Shown here one piece after another: positions 55,904 through 64,000 of a DNA stretch of 64,000 nt. Each line of letters opens with the position of its first letter. Position 1 is the first letter of the stretch. The position numbers and the translations under genes were made by a program. The notes beneath the pieces are model-generated. The model worked only from the letters and a program-made list of their open reading frames with translations, had not been told where the DNA came from and ran no database searches. Source of the stretch: Dactylosporangium siamense (GTDB taxonomy: Bacteria; Actinomycetota; Actinomycetes; Mycobacteriales; Micromonosporaceae). Where the stretch lies: positions 27,613 to 91,612 of the forward strand of contig NZ_BONQ01000054.1 of the NCBI RefSeq assembly GCF_016862795.1, in the 5' to 3' direction.

Positions 55904-57364
55904 TCACGCCGCGACAGGATCGGACTCCGGAGCCGCGGCGGGCGCCGGTGCGGGTGCGGGGGCCCGCAGCAGCAGGGCGAGGACGAACGCGATCGCCATG
56001 ACGCCCGCGCCGCATAGGAAGACCGTGTCGATGGCCGTCACGAACGCCGCCGGGGCGGTCGGGGCGCCGCTGCCGAACTTCGTGCCGGCCGGGGCGTTCG
56101 CCAGGTACACCCGCAACAGCACGGTGCCGAAGACCGCCGCACCGAAGGCGCTGCCGAGGCTCTGCCCGAAGCGGATCGCGGTGGTGGTGACGCCGAGCTG
56201 GTCGGCCGGGACCGCCTGCTGCGAGAGCAGGATGAGCTGGCCGAGCAGCTGGCCCAGGCCGGCGCCGAACAGGAACAGCGCGGCGAGGATCTGCCAGGTC
56301 GGCGTCGCGACGTGGACGAGGCTGAGCAGCCCGAGCCCGAGCGCCGCCGTCGCGGTGCCGAGCAGGACGGTGCCGCGCACGGGCCAGCCGCGGCGCTCCA
56401 GTGCGATTGCGAGCAGGCCCGACAGGGAGATGCCGACCGCGACCGGGATCAGGAACCGGCCGGCGGCGCTCGGCGTGGTCCCGCGGACGACCTGGAGGTA
56501 GACCATCACGTAAACGATTGCGGCCATCATGGCCACGCCCAGCAACGCCTGGATGGGCAGCGCCACGCGCAGCGTCGGGTTGCGGAACAGCGACAGCGGC
56601 AGGACCGGTTCGGCGGCGACGGCCTGCCGCCACAGGAACAATGCGACGAGCATGGCGCCCCCGACCGCGAGGGCGATGGCGGGGGCGGACGTCCAGGCGT
56701 ACCGGTGACCGCCCCACTCGGCCAGGAGCAGCAGTGTGGACGCGGCGGCGGCGACGAGCGCGGCGCCGAGATAGTCGACGCGGTGCCGGCGGCCGGGCAG
56801 GGGCAGCCGCATCGCGGTGGCGGCGACGGCGAGCGCGAAGAGGCCGAGCGGCAGGTTGACGTAGAAGATCCAGCGCCACTGCCCCGAGTCGACCAGCACG
56901 CCGCCGATCAGCGGGCCGGCGACCATGCCGAGCCCGGCGACGAGGCCGGCCATGCCACCGCGGCCGCCGCGCTCGCCCGGTGCGCTGACCTGCGCGATGA
57001 CGACCATCGTGACGCTCATCAGCCCGCCGCCGCCCAACCCCTGCAGGCCGCGGAACGCGATGAGCTGGTCCATCGTCCGCGCCATGCCGCACAGCGCCGA
57101 GCCGAGCAGGAAGACGCCGACGGCGGCGGCGAAGACCCGCCTGGCGCCGTGGATGTCGCAGAGCTTGCCGTACAGCGGCAGCGCGGCCGTGGCAGCGAGG
57201 GCGTAGCTGGTGATCAGCCAGGGCAGCCGCTCCAGGCCGTGCTCGGGGTCGAGGTCACGGACGATCGGCACCGTCGCCGCCGACACGATGTTCTGGTCCA
57301 GGATCGCCAGCACGATCGTGACCAGGCACGCCAGCATGGTCAGCCGTTTCTGCAGCGGAGTCAT
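55904..57364 (-). CDS. MFS drug exporter, DHA2 (EmrB/QacA) 14-helix type
   Basis: 486 residues. About 14 helices, starting with LTMLACLVTIVLAILDQNIVSAATVPIV, whose Asp in LDQNIV is the family's first-helix motif. Motif A-like GKLCDIHGARRVF follows helix 2, and the central SGQWRWIFYVNLPLGLFAL is the DHA2 signature after helix 5. It exports hydrophobic cations, antibiotics or similar compounds with proton antiport. It is divergent from a TetR gene, with two direct repeats between them, the usual repressor-exporter arrangement. Confidence 0.92.
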   Translation of the reverse strand: MTPLQKRLTMLACLVTIVLAILDQNIVSAATVPIVRDLDPEHGLERLPWLITSYALAATAALPLYGKLCDIHGARRVFAAAVGVFLLGSALCGMARTMDQLIAFRGLQGLGGGGLMSVTMVVIAQVSAPGERGGRGGMAGLVAGLGMVAGPLIGGVLVDSGQWRWIFYVNLPLGLFALAVAATAMRLPLPGRRHRVDYLGAALVAAAASTLLLLAEWGGHRYAWTSAPAIALAVGGAMLVALFLWRQAVAAEPVLPLSLFRNPTLRVALPIQALLGVAMMAAIVYVMVYLQVVRGTTPSAAGRFLIPVAVGISLSGLLAIALERRGWPVRGTVLLGTATAALGLGLLSLVHVATPTWQILAALFLFGAGLGQLLGQLILLSQQAVPADQLGVTTTAIRFGQSLGSAFGAAVFGTVLLRVYLANAPAGTKFGSGAPTAPAAFVTAIDTVFLCGAGVMAIAFVLALLLRAPAPAPAPAAAPESDPVAA

Positions 57365-57375
57365 GCCGGCTATAC

Positions 57376-57407
57376 TGAGTCAAATTTTATGATGAGTCAA
57401 CATTTAT
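57376..57407. promoter_or_regulatory. Direct repeat TGAGTCAA-N-TTTAT between MFS and TetR genes
   Basis: TGAGTCAAATTTTAT (57376-57390) and TGAGTCAACATTTAT (57393-57407), 17-bp period, in an unusually AT-rich patch that must hold both promoters. Likely TetR binding region or overlapping -35 elements (TTGACT on the leftward strand). Confidence 0.5.
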
Positions 57408-57425
57408 ATCTGGTACGGTTATCGC

Positions 57426-58049
57426 ATGGTCGACGGGCCCGGCCTCCGGGAGCGCAAGAAGCTGGAGACGCGCCGCGTGCTGTGGCAGGCGGCGGTGCGC
57501 CTGTTCGACGAGCGCGGCTACGACCAGGTCTCGATCGCGGAGATCGCCGCGGCCGCCAACGTGTCGAAGATGACCGTCTTCAACTACTACGCGACCAAGG
57601 AAGACCTCGTGTTCGGCCCGATGGAGGAGCACATCGAGGACTTCGCGCGGGTGATCCTGACCCGGCCGCCCGGCACCGGCGTGGTCGCCGCGCTGCGTGA
57701 GCACTTCCTGGAGCTGCTCGCCAACCGTGACCCGGTGTCCGGCCTCAACGACCTGCCGCAGATCCGGGCCCTGCAGCTGCTCATGCTGCGCACGCCCACC
57801 CTGCAGCCGCGGGCCCGGATGTTCTTCCACCGCAGCGAGGAGGCCATCACCGCGGCGCTGCGGAAGGAGACCGACGAGCTGACCGCGCGCATCGCCGCCG
57901 GCCAGATCATGACGGTGCGCTCGACCCTGATGCAGACCAACGTCGAGCAGCTCTGCAAGGGCCGCACCATCGACGAGGTGTACCCCGAGGCGATCGCCGC
58001 CACCAACCGCGCCTTCGACCTGCTGGAGCACGGCCTCGCCGCGCTGTGA
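57426..58049 (+). CDS. TetR-family transcriptional repressor
   Basis: 207 residues. The helix-turn-helix is VSIAEIAAAANVSKMTVFNYYATKEDL at about residues 35-60. The C-terminal ligand domain is helical and fits TetR_C proteins next to exporters. It is divergent from the MFS gene 61 bases away and probably represses it until the drug binds. Confidence 0.92.
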   Translation: MVDGPGLRERKKLETRRVLWQAAVRLFDERGYDQVSIAEIAAAANVSKMTVFNYYATKEDLVFGPMEEHIEDFARVILTRPPGTGVVAALREHFLELLANRDPVSGLNDLPQIRALQLLMLRTPTLQPRARMFFHRSEEAITAALRKETDELTARIAAGQIMTVRSTLMQTNVEQLCKGRTIDEVYPEAIAATNRAFDLLEHGLAAL

Positions 58050-58123
58050 GCCTCAGCCCGTCACACGGTATCGGTGACTGTTCGTACGGTGACCGGTGTT
58101 GCATCGACCACTACGGTGTCGGC

Positions 58124-61100
58124 ATGCGCGCAGATCGGGTGCGGCTCGGCATCGACTTCGGCACGTCGAGCACCGTCGCCGTCATCGGCCAACCGGACGG
58201 TCAGGTCCGGCCCCTGTTGTTCGGTGAGACACCCATCCTGCCGTCGGCGGTGTGCGTGGACTGGCGGGCGGCCGAGGCCGCGTTCCTGGTCGGCCGGGAC
58301 GCGATCCATGCCGGCCGGGCCCATCCGGACGCCTTCGAACCCAACCCGAAGCTGCGCGTCGACGACGGCTCCGTCCTGCTCGGCCCCGCCGAACTCCCGG
58401 TCACCACGCTCATCGGGGCGGTGCTGCGCCGGGTGGGCACCGAGGCGGAGCGGGTCACCGGCGCCCCGGTCGGCGAGGTCACCCTCACCCACCCGGCGTC
58501 GTGGGGACCGCGGCGCCGCGCCGTGCTGCAGGAGGCCGCCCGGGGGGCCGGGATGGCCGAGCCGGTCATGGTGGCCGAGCCGGTCGCCGCCGCCGCGTAC
58601 TTCGTCGAGGCCCTCGGCCACGCCGTCCCGGTCGGCCAGTGCGTGGTGGTGTACGACTTCGGCGCCGGCACGTTCGACGCCTCGGTCGTCGGCCGCACCG
58701 ACGACGGGTTCACGGTGCTGGCCGAGGAGGGCCTGCGCGACGCCGGCGGGCTCGACATCGACAACTCGGTCGTGGCGTACTTCGGCGCGACCTACGGCGT
58801 GGCCAACGGCGACCTGTGGCGCCGCCTGACGCACCCGGAGACCCCGGCGGACCGGCGGTCGTCCCGGCACTTCTGGGACGACGTGCGCACCGGCAAGGAG
58901 ATGCTCTCCCGCTCCTCGTCGACGTCGATCTTCCTGCCGCTCGTCGAGGCGGACGCGCTTCTCGGCCGGGAACAGCTGGAGCACCTGGCCCGCCCCCTGC
59001 TGGACCGCACGGTCACCGCGACGGCCACCGCGATCCGGGCCGCGCAGGTCGACGCCTCCCGGATCGCCGGGGTGTTCCTCGTCGGCGGGTCGAGCCGGAT
59101 CCCGCTCGCCGCGACCCTGCTGCACCGGACCCTCGGCATCGCCCCGACGATCATCGAGCAGCCCGAGCTGGTCGTGGCCGGCGGGAGCCTGATCGCCTCG
59201 GCGGCCGCGACCGCCAGTCCCGGCACCGCATTCCCGCCGGCGTTCGGCTCGGCGTCCGTCCCGGCACCCGCTCAGGTGTCACCGGCGGCGCAGGCTCCGG
59301 CCACGGCGCCGGTGTCTCCAGCCGTGTCTCCGGTGGCACCTCCGCTGGTGTCTCCGGTAGCGCCTCCGCTGGTGTCTCCGGTAGCGCCTCCGCTGGTGTC
59401 TCCGGTAGCGCCTCCGCTGGTGTCTCCGGTAGCGCCTCCAGTGGTGTCGACGCCCGCGGCTCAGATGTCACCGGCGGCGCCCGGCGCAGCGGAGACACAG
59501 GACGCATCGGCGAGCGCGGCCGCTCCGGTGTACACGCTGCCGTCGACGGATGTGCCGTCGACGTTCGAGCAGCAGGTTCCGCCGCCATGGGAACAGACAC
59601 CGGTCGAGCCGTTCGCCGCCGGCCCGGCGAGTGCGGCCCCGGTCTCGCCCGGCGCGGCTCCCGTCTCGCCACCCGCCGCGCAGTTCTCCGCCGCTCCGAC
59701 GTCGCCGGTCAATGCCGCCCCGATGGCCCAACCAGTCAGCGCCGCCCCGATGTCCCAGCCGGTCAGCGCCGCACCGGTCTCACCGCCGGTCAGCGCCGCA
59801 CCGGTCTCACCGCCGGTCAGCGCCGCACCGGTGTCGCCCGGGGTGAGCGCGGCTCCGGTCTCGCCGTCCGCCGGGCAGTACCCCCTTCAACCCGTGAGCG
59901 CCGCCCCGGGTGCCGCGTGGTCTCCCACCTCTCCACCGGTCGCCGCGCCCGACGCCTCGTGGCCGCCCGCGACGCCGTTCGCCGCCGCACCGCCCGTTTC
60001 GCCCGCCGCGCCGCACTCGGCATGGCCACCGGCGTCACCGCTCGGCACCGGACCGGCGTCACCGCTCGGCGCCGCGCCGGCACCGCTGGGGTCCGCCGCG
60101 GTCGTGCGTGGCCTGGGGATCGCCGTCGTGGTCACCGCCCTGCTGCGGTTCGCGCTCATGTTCGGCGACAACGGGCCGGCCTCGCTCATCCTGCACGAGG
60201 GGTACGAACCGGTCTTCGACTACACGGCCCTCGCGCTGCTCGTCGCCCTCGGCGGATGGCTGATCGCCCGCCCGGGCGCGGGCCGGCCCGCGATGGGCCT
60301 GGTCGCCGGGCTCGCCCCCTGGGCGCTCCTGCCGATCGTCGGCTCCCTCGGTCTCATCTCCCGCTTCTACGACTGGGTCGACGAGTACCCACTGTTCCCG
60401 CCGCTGCTCGTGCTCCAGCTCCTCACCCTGCTCACCGTCGCCGGTCTGGTCTGCCGAGCGGCGCTGCGAGCCGGCACGTCCCGGCGGCTGTTGCCGATCG
60501 GGCTCGGCGGTGTCGCGTTCGGCACCGCGGTCGCCGCCCTGCTCTGGCTGTGCTCCGGCTATGTCCGCATGCTCGCGTCCGCCGAGCTGGCCCGGTTCGG
60601 TCTGGCGATCGGCGTCGGCACCGCCGTCGTCTACGCCGCGGCGGGCTCCCGCGCGTGGGCCGGGTGGGTCATCGGCGCCTGGACCGGCGGCGGGCTGCTG
60701 TGGTTGGTCGGCGCCGGCTTCGGCCAGAGCTCGCCGGGGACGGACGCGCTGACGCTGACGCTCGTGTTGGTGCTGCTCGCGGTCGCCGCCGTGTTGCTCG
60801 TGGTCCGGCTGCGCACCGACCGCGACCCCGGGGCACCGCAGCGGGGCCCGGCCAAGGGGCCGGCCACCGTCGCGCTCGTGGCCGCCGGCATCGCCGCCAT
60901 CGGGGTCGCGCTGGTCGCGTTCGAGCAGCTCGAACGGTGGTCCTACATCGCCGGCCCGTACGACGTCGCCGAGATGTTCGGGGAGTTCGCCGGGCTCGCT
61001 GTGCTGCTGTGCGGGCTGCTGCTGCTCTGTGCCCGGCGCAGCACCGGCGCGGCGGCGTACTTCGTCGGCGCGGTTGCCGGCCCGGTCAGTCTGCTGGCCA

Positions 61101-61537
61101 GCCCGTACCTGCTGGACATGATGGGGTGGCAGCTCACCGCGGGGCTGGTCCTGGGTGGCCTCGCGGCACTGATCCTCGTCGTCGTGCTGGTCCGCGCGGC
61201 GCCGACCCGGCTGTCCTGGCCCCTCACCGGTGGGGCACTGGCCAGCCTGCTGCTGCTCTGGTGGGCCGGGACCGCCGTGCCGTTCCTCCACGTGGACGAC
61301 ACCGACCGGTGGCTGGTGCTCGCGCTGGCCGTCGCGATCCCGGCCGCCGCGATCTGGAAGGGCGGCATGGTCACGGCCGGCACACTGTTCGGTGTGGCCT
61401 GCAGCTCGGTCGGCGCGCAGTTCATCGCGGTGGACGAGCGGGTCGACGAGGGTCCCGGCCTGCTGCTGGCCGTCGCGGTCCTCGCCACGCTCGCCACGGG
61501 CTTCGCCGCCGCGCGGACCGCCCAGCACCAGGAGTGA
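58124..61537 (+). CDS. Hsp70 ATPase-domain protein fused to Pro-rich linker and polytopic membrane domain
   Basis: 1137 residues from ATG 58124. Residues 5-365 are an actin-like Hsp70 nucleotide-binding domain: phosphate 1 loop LGIDFGTSSTVAV, phosphate 2 VYDFGAGTFDASVV (about 174-188), and adenosine loop VFLVGGSSRIP (about 317). The DnaK substrate-binding domain is absent. Residues about 370-655 are low-complexity Pro/Ala/Ser/Val, including five SPVAPPLV and several PVSAAPVSP copies. From about 660 to the end there are about 12 to 14 membrane helices of no recognised transporter family. A membrane-tethered ATP-driven chaperone or sensor is possible; function unknown. Confidence 0.8.
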   Translation: MRADRVRLGIDFGTSSTVAVIGQPDGQVRPLLFGETPILPSAVCVDWRAAEAAFLVGRDAIHAGRAHPDAFEPNPKLRVDDGSVLLGPAELPVTTLIGAVLRRVGTEAERVTGAPVGEVTLTHPASWGPRRRAVLQEAARGAGMAEPVMVAEPVAAAAYFVEALGHAVPVGQCVVVYDFGAGTFDASVVGRTDDGFTVLAEEGLRDAGGLDIDNSVVAYFGATYGVANGDLWRRLTHPETPADRRSSRHFWDDVRTGKEMLSRSSSTSIFLPLVEADALLGREQLEHLARPLLDRTVTATATAIRAAQVDASRIAGVFLVGGSSRIPLAATLLHRTLGIAPTIIEQPELVVAGGSLIASAAATASPGTAFPPAFGSASVPAPAQVSPAAQAPATAPVSPAVSPVAPPLVSPVAPPLVSPVAPPLVSPVAPPLVSPVAPPVVSTPAAQMSPAAPGAAETQDASASAAAPVYTLPSTDVPSTFEQQVPPPWEQTPVEPFAAGPASAAPVSPGAAPVSPPAAQFSAAPTSPVNAAPMAQPVSAAPMSQPVSAAPVSPPVSAAPVSPPVSAAPVSPGVSAAPVSPSAGQYPLQPVSAAPGAAWSPTSPPVAAPDASWPPATPFAAAPPVSPAAPHSAWPPASPLGTGPASPLGAAPAPLGSAAVVRGLGIAVVVTALLRFALMFGDNGPASLILHEGYEPVFDYTALALLVALGGWLIARPGAGRPAMGLVAGLAPWALLPIVGSLGLISRFYDWVDEYPLFPPLLVLQLLTLLTVAGLVCRAALRAGTSRRLLPIGLGGVAFGTAVAALLWLCSGYVRMLASAELARFGLAIGVGTAVVYAAAGSRAWAGWVIGAWTGGGLLWLVGAGFGQSSPGTDALTLTLVLVLLAVAAVLLVVRLRTDRDPGAPQRGPAKGPATVALVAAGIAAIGVALVAFEQLERWSYIAGPYDVAEMFGEFAGLAVLLCGLLLLCARRSTGAAAYFVGAVAGPVSLLASPYLLDMMGWQLTAGLVLGGLAALILVVVLVRAAPTRLSWPLTGGALASLLLLWWAGTAVPFLHVDDTDRWLVLALAVAIPAAAIWKGGMVTAGTLFGVACSSVGAQFIAVDERVDEGPGLLLAVAVLATLATGFAAARTAQHQE
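59310..59855 (+). repeat. In-frame repeats coding the proline-rich linker
   Basis: About 59330-59450 holds five near-identical 24-bp copies (SPVAPPLV), and about 59720-59855 holds copies of a 27- to 30-bp unit coding PVSAAPVSP/PVSAAPMSQ. Both lie inside the Hsp70-fusion gene and keep frame. Confidence 0.8.
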
Positions 61538-61584
61538 TCCGGAAGACCTTGCGCACCCCTGGGTACCCAAGGTCTCCCGGATCA
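61535..61584. terminator. Bidirectional hairpin terminator
   Basis: TGATCCGGAAGACCTTG (61535-61551) pairs with CAAGGTCTCCCGGATCA (61568-61584), 16 of 17 positions, 16-base loop. The left arm includes the stop codon of the Hsp70-fusion gene; the convergent TIG gene ends at 61601. Confidence 0.8.
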
Positions 61585-61600
61585 TGAGAGATCATGAGTG

Positions 61601-64000
61601 TCAGGACGAGAAGCGGCGCTCCCGGCCGGCCCGCAGGGCGAAGAGCCCGGCCACCAGCATGGCCAGCCCGGCCACCGCGAGCCGGGCCACCGGCGCGCCG
61701 GTGACCGCGAGGTCCGACGTGGCGGCGGCGACGGTGACGGCGAGCTTCATCGCGTGCGGGTTGCCGTCGGGGTCGACGCCCTGCGCGGCGAGCGTGTGCG
61801 CGCCCGCGACGAGGCTCGGCGGCACCGTGACGGCCTTGGTGAAGTTGCCGTCCTGGTCGGTGACGACGGTGCCGAGGACGACCGGGTCCGAGTAGATGGT
61901 GATCGTCGCCGTGGAGTGCGGTGCGAAGCCGGTGCCGATGACCACGATCTGCTGGCCGGGTTCGGCGGTCTTGATCGCGCCCTTGTCGGTGGTCAGGGTG
62001 AGGCTCGTGTCGGGCGGCGTCGTCGGCACCACCGGCGCCGTCGGAGTGGCCGCGGCCTGGCCCGAACCGGGCGCGGAGTTACCGGCGGCCGAGGTGGCCA
62101 CGACCGTCACGGTGTAGCTCTTGCCGGCCTCCGCACCGAGGACGCAGCCGGTCTCCTGCGCGGTGGCCGTGCAGGTCGCCGGGCCCGGGTTCGCGCTCAC
62201 GAGGTACCCGGTGACCGGGGAACCGTTGGTGTCCGGCGCCGTCCAGCTCACCGCGATCGACGACACGCCCGCCACCGCGAGGACCCCGGTCGGCGCGCCA
62301 GGCGCGACCGGATTGACGGTCAGCCCCGCCGCGTTGCTCGCCGCGTCATCGCCGGAGGAGTTGTGGAACACGGCGCGGTACTGCCGGCCGGTGTCGGCCA
62401 GGGCCGGCGTGAACGTCAGCGAACTGGTCGTCGCGCCGGGCACGTCGGTCCAGGTGCCGCCGGCGGTGGACGTCTGCCAGCGCACCGTCGGCGTCGGGTT
62501 GCCGGCGGCGGCGGCGGTGAACGTCACCGGGCTGCCGAAGGTCGCGGTCTGCGCCGTCGGGTGCGTGGTCACGCTCGGCGCGGCGAGGCAGGCGCTCGCG
62601 GCCTCCGGGGTCAGCTCGTACTTGACGCCGGTCATCGCCGCCAGCGGAATGACGACGCCCGTGTATTCGAACCCGCTCGCCTCCGTGTCCGTGCCGCCGT
62701 AGGCGTAGACGGTGACGTCGACGGGGCCGCTCGCGTGCGACGGTGTGGTGATCGTGAACGAGGTGTCGGTGTGGCCGACGTTGAGCGTGCTCATGTCGGC
62801 GGTGTTGCCGGTGTCGAACTCCACCTGCATGACGCCGATGAGGTTGGTGCCGGTGATCGTCACCGTGTCGCCGCCGCCGGGGCTCCCGGACGAGGGCGAG
62901 ATCGACGTGATCGTCGGGGTCTCGTCGTAGTGGAAGGTGATGGCGTTGGAGTCGCCGCCGGGGCCGGTCGCGACGATGTTGACATCGCCGGCGGCGTGCG
63001 CCGGTGAGGTGAAGGTGAACGAGGTGTTGTTGACTTTCGTGAACGACGCGGACACGCCGTCGACCTTGACGTCCGTAATGGTGCCGTGTCGGAGGCCGGT
63101 GACGGTGTGGGTCTGCCCGCCGGCGACGTTGGCGTACGCCGGCGACGAGCAGCACAGGACCGGCGGCTGCAGGTATTCGAACTGGACCCCGGCGGCCGAG
63201 GAGCCGTCGGGAGTGGTGACGACGACGTCCACCGCGCCGGCGGTGCCGGCCGGGCTGACCGCGGTGATCTGGGTGGCGGAGTCGACGGTGTACGACGTGG
63301 CGTTGACGCCGCCGAAGGTGACCGCGCTGGCGCCGGTCGCGCCGGTGAAGTCGGTGCCGGTGATGACGACGCTCGTGCCGCCGGCCTCCGGGCCGGAGTT
63401 GGGCGTCAGCAGGGTGATCACGGGCGCGGGCGACGCGTAGGTGTAGGACGACGCCAGGCTGCCGGTGCCGCCGGGCCCGGTGACCGCGACGGCGACCGCC
63501 CCGTTGGCGTGCGCCGGCGTGACCGCGGTGATCTGGGTGGCGGAGTTGACGGTGTACGAGGTCGCGTTCATGCCGTCGAACGTCACCGCGCTGGCTCCGG
63601 TGACCCCGGTGAACCCGGTGCCGGTGATGACGACGCTCGTGCCACCGAGGTTCGAACCGGTGGTCGGCGACAACGACGACACCACCGGCGCGGGAGGCGC
63701 CGTGTACGTGTACGTGGCCGCCGTCGAGCTACCGCCGGCGGTGGTGACGACGACGTCCTTCGCGCCCGCGGTGCCGGCCGGGCTGACCGCGGTGATCTGC
63801 GTTGCCGAGTTCACGGTGTACGACGTCGCGTTGTTGCCGTCGAAGGTGACCGCGCTGGCTCCGGTGGCGCCGGTGAACCCGGTGCCGGTGATGACGACGC
63901 TCGTGCCGCCGAGCGTGGTACCGGTGTTCGGCGACAACGACGACACCACGGGCACCGGCACCACGTACGTGTACGTGGTGCCCGTCGAGCTGCCACCTGC
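61601..64000 (-). CDS. TIG/IPT-repeat surface protein with LAVTG sorting signal (N-terminus outside window)
   Basis: The leftward frame is open through base 64000, so at least 800 C-terminal residues are seen. At least four IPT/TIG immunoglobulin-like repeats are present (VSSLSPNTGTTLGGTSVVI, VSSLSPTTG, ITLLTPNSG, ITSISPSSG) plus one diverged copy with a CCSSP start, then an Ig-like and a Fn3-like module. The C-terminus is a wall-sorting signal: LAVTG (61697-61711), a hydrophobic helix and RAGRERR. LAxTG is the motif used by class E sortases of high-GC actinobacteria. It is probably an adhesin or stalk protein anchored to peptidoglycan. Confidence 0.88.
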   Translation of the reverse strand, partial: AGGSSTGTTYTYVVPVPVVSSLSPNTGTTLGGTSVVITGTGFTGATGASAVTFDGNNATSYTVNSATQITAVSPAGTAGAKDVVVTTAGGSSTAATYTYTAPPAPVVSSLSPTTGSNLGGTSVVITGTGFTGVTGASAVTFDGMNATSYTVNSATQITAVTPAHANGAVAVAVTGPGGTGSLASSYTYASPAPVITLLTPNSGPEAGGTSVVITGTDFTGATGASAVTFGGVNATSYTVDSATQITAVSPAGTAGAVDVVVTTPDGSSAAGVQFEYLQPPVLCCSSPAYANVAGGQTHTVTGLRHGTITDVKVDGVSASFTKVNNTSFTFTSPAHAAGDVNIVATGPGGDSNAITFHYDETPTITSISPSSGSPGGGDTVTITGTNLIGVMQVEFDTGNTADMSTLNVGHTDTSFTITTPSHASGPVDVTVYAYGGTDTEASGFEYTGVVIPLAAMTGVKYELTPEAASACLAAPSVTTHPTAQTATFGSPVTFTAAAAGNPTPTVRWQTSTAGGTWTDVPGATTSSLTFTPALADTGRQYRAVFHNSSGDDAASNAAGLTVNPVAPGAPTGVLAVAGVSSIAVSWTAPDTNGSPVTGYLVSANPGPATCTATAQETGCVLGAEAGKSYTVTVVATSAAGNSAPGSGQAAATPTAPVVPTTPPDTSLTLTTDKGAIKTAEPGQQIVVIGTGFAPHSTATITIYSDPVVLGTVVTDQDGNFTKAVTVPPSLVAGAHTLAAQGVDPDGNPHAMKLAVTVAAATSDLAVTGAPVARLAVAGLAMLVAGLFALRAGRERRFSS

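Noticed and set aside
58060..58123. CGGTGAC repeats upstream of the Hsp70-fusion gene as an operator
   Set aside because: Short, GC-rich and imperfect; such repeats are expected by chance at this composition.
58252..61587. Rightward 1111-codon frame overlapping the Hsp70-fusion gene
   Set aside because: An offset frame with strong Arg/Gly/Pro bias; it stays open through the 24-bp repeats. The Hsp70 motifs are all in the other frame.

Overview
The window is about 72-75 percent GC by eye, uses GTG and TTG starts freely, and carries families typical of filamentous actinobacteria: ricin-type lectin fusions, ABC sugar importers without their own ATPase, SigE-type sigma factors, partner-switching regulators and a LAxTG wall-sorting signal. 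It looks like a chromosomal piece of a Micromonosporaceae-type soil actinomycete. The genus is inference. No rRNA, tRNA, CRISPR array, transposase or phage gene was seen.

Layout. 1-9.7 kb: housekeeping and signalling genes (end of a nitronate monooxygenase, a PyrF with an altered DxKxxD motif, a HIT-like protein, ASCH plus winged-helix pair, aldo/keto reductase, then a GAF-PP2C phosphatase, STAS protein, HATPase anti-sigma factor and a PAS-GGDEF diguanylate cyclase). 9.8-22.2 kb: first plant-polysaccharide block, with an oligosaccharide ABC operon ending in a cytoplasmic GH43 xylosidase, a divergent LacI regulator, a secreted metalloprotease-lectin, two GH26-like secreted enzymes and a GH12-lectin. 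TTTCGAAA palindromes at 14.66, 20.82 and 20.88 kb link these promoters into one probable regulon. 22.3-39.8 kb: mixed single genes, including a nested-palindrome repeat element (23.8-24.2 kb), a LysR-type effector domain without a DNA-binding domain beside a DUF5997 protein, a BtrH-like/MerR pair, UbiA, ECF and SigE sigma factors, and a ZTP/ZMP riboswitch in front of a stand-alone, ATIC-type AICAR formyltransferase.

39.8-54.3 kb: second polysaccharide block, nearly all leftward: GH43-lectin, GH127-LamG, two permeases, solute-binding lipoprotein, LacI regulator, a large alpha/alpha-barrel hydrolase with two F5/8C domains, a cytoplasmic GH127, and a divergent second LacI regulator. The two GH127 enzymes and the GH43 suggest arabinoside (probably beta-L-arabinofuranoside-rich) polymers are cut outside, imported and finished inside. 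Each LacI gene has its own style of palindromic operator. Neither importer operon encodes an ATPase, so a shared MsiK-type ATPase elsewhere is expected.

54.3-64 kb: GntR, HD-domain protein, MFS exporter with divergent TetR, a 1137-residue Hsp70 ATPase-domain/proline-rich/polytopic-membrane fusion, and the C-terminal part of a repetitive TIG/IPT surface protein ending in an LAVTG sorting signal and running off the window. Strongest items for follow-up: the riboswitch-AICARFT unit, the arabinoside locus with its operators, the Hsp70-membrane fusion, the TTTCGAAA regulon and the nested palindrome.
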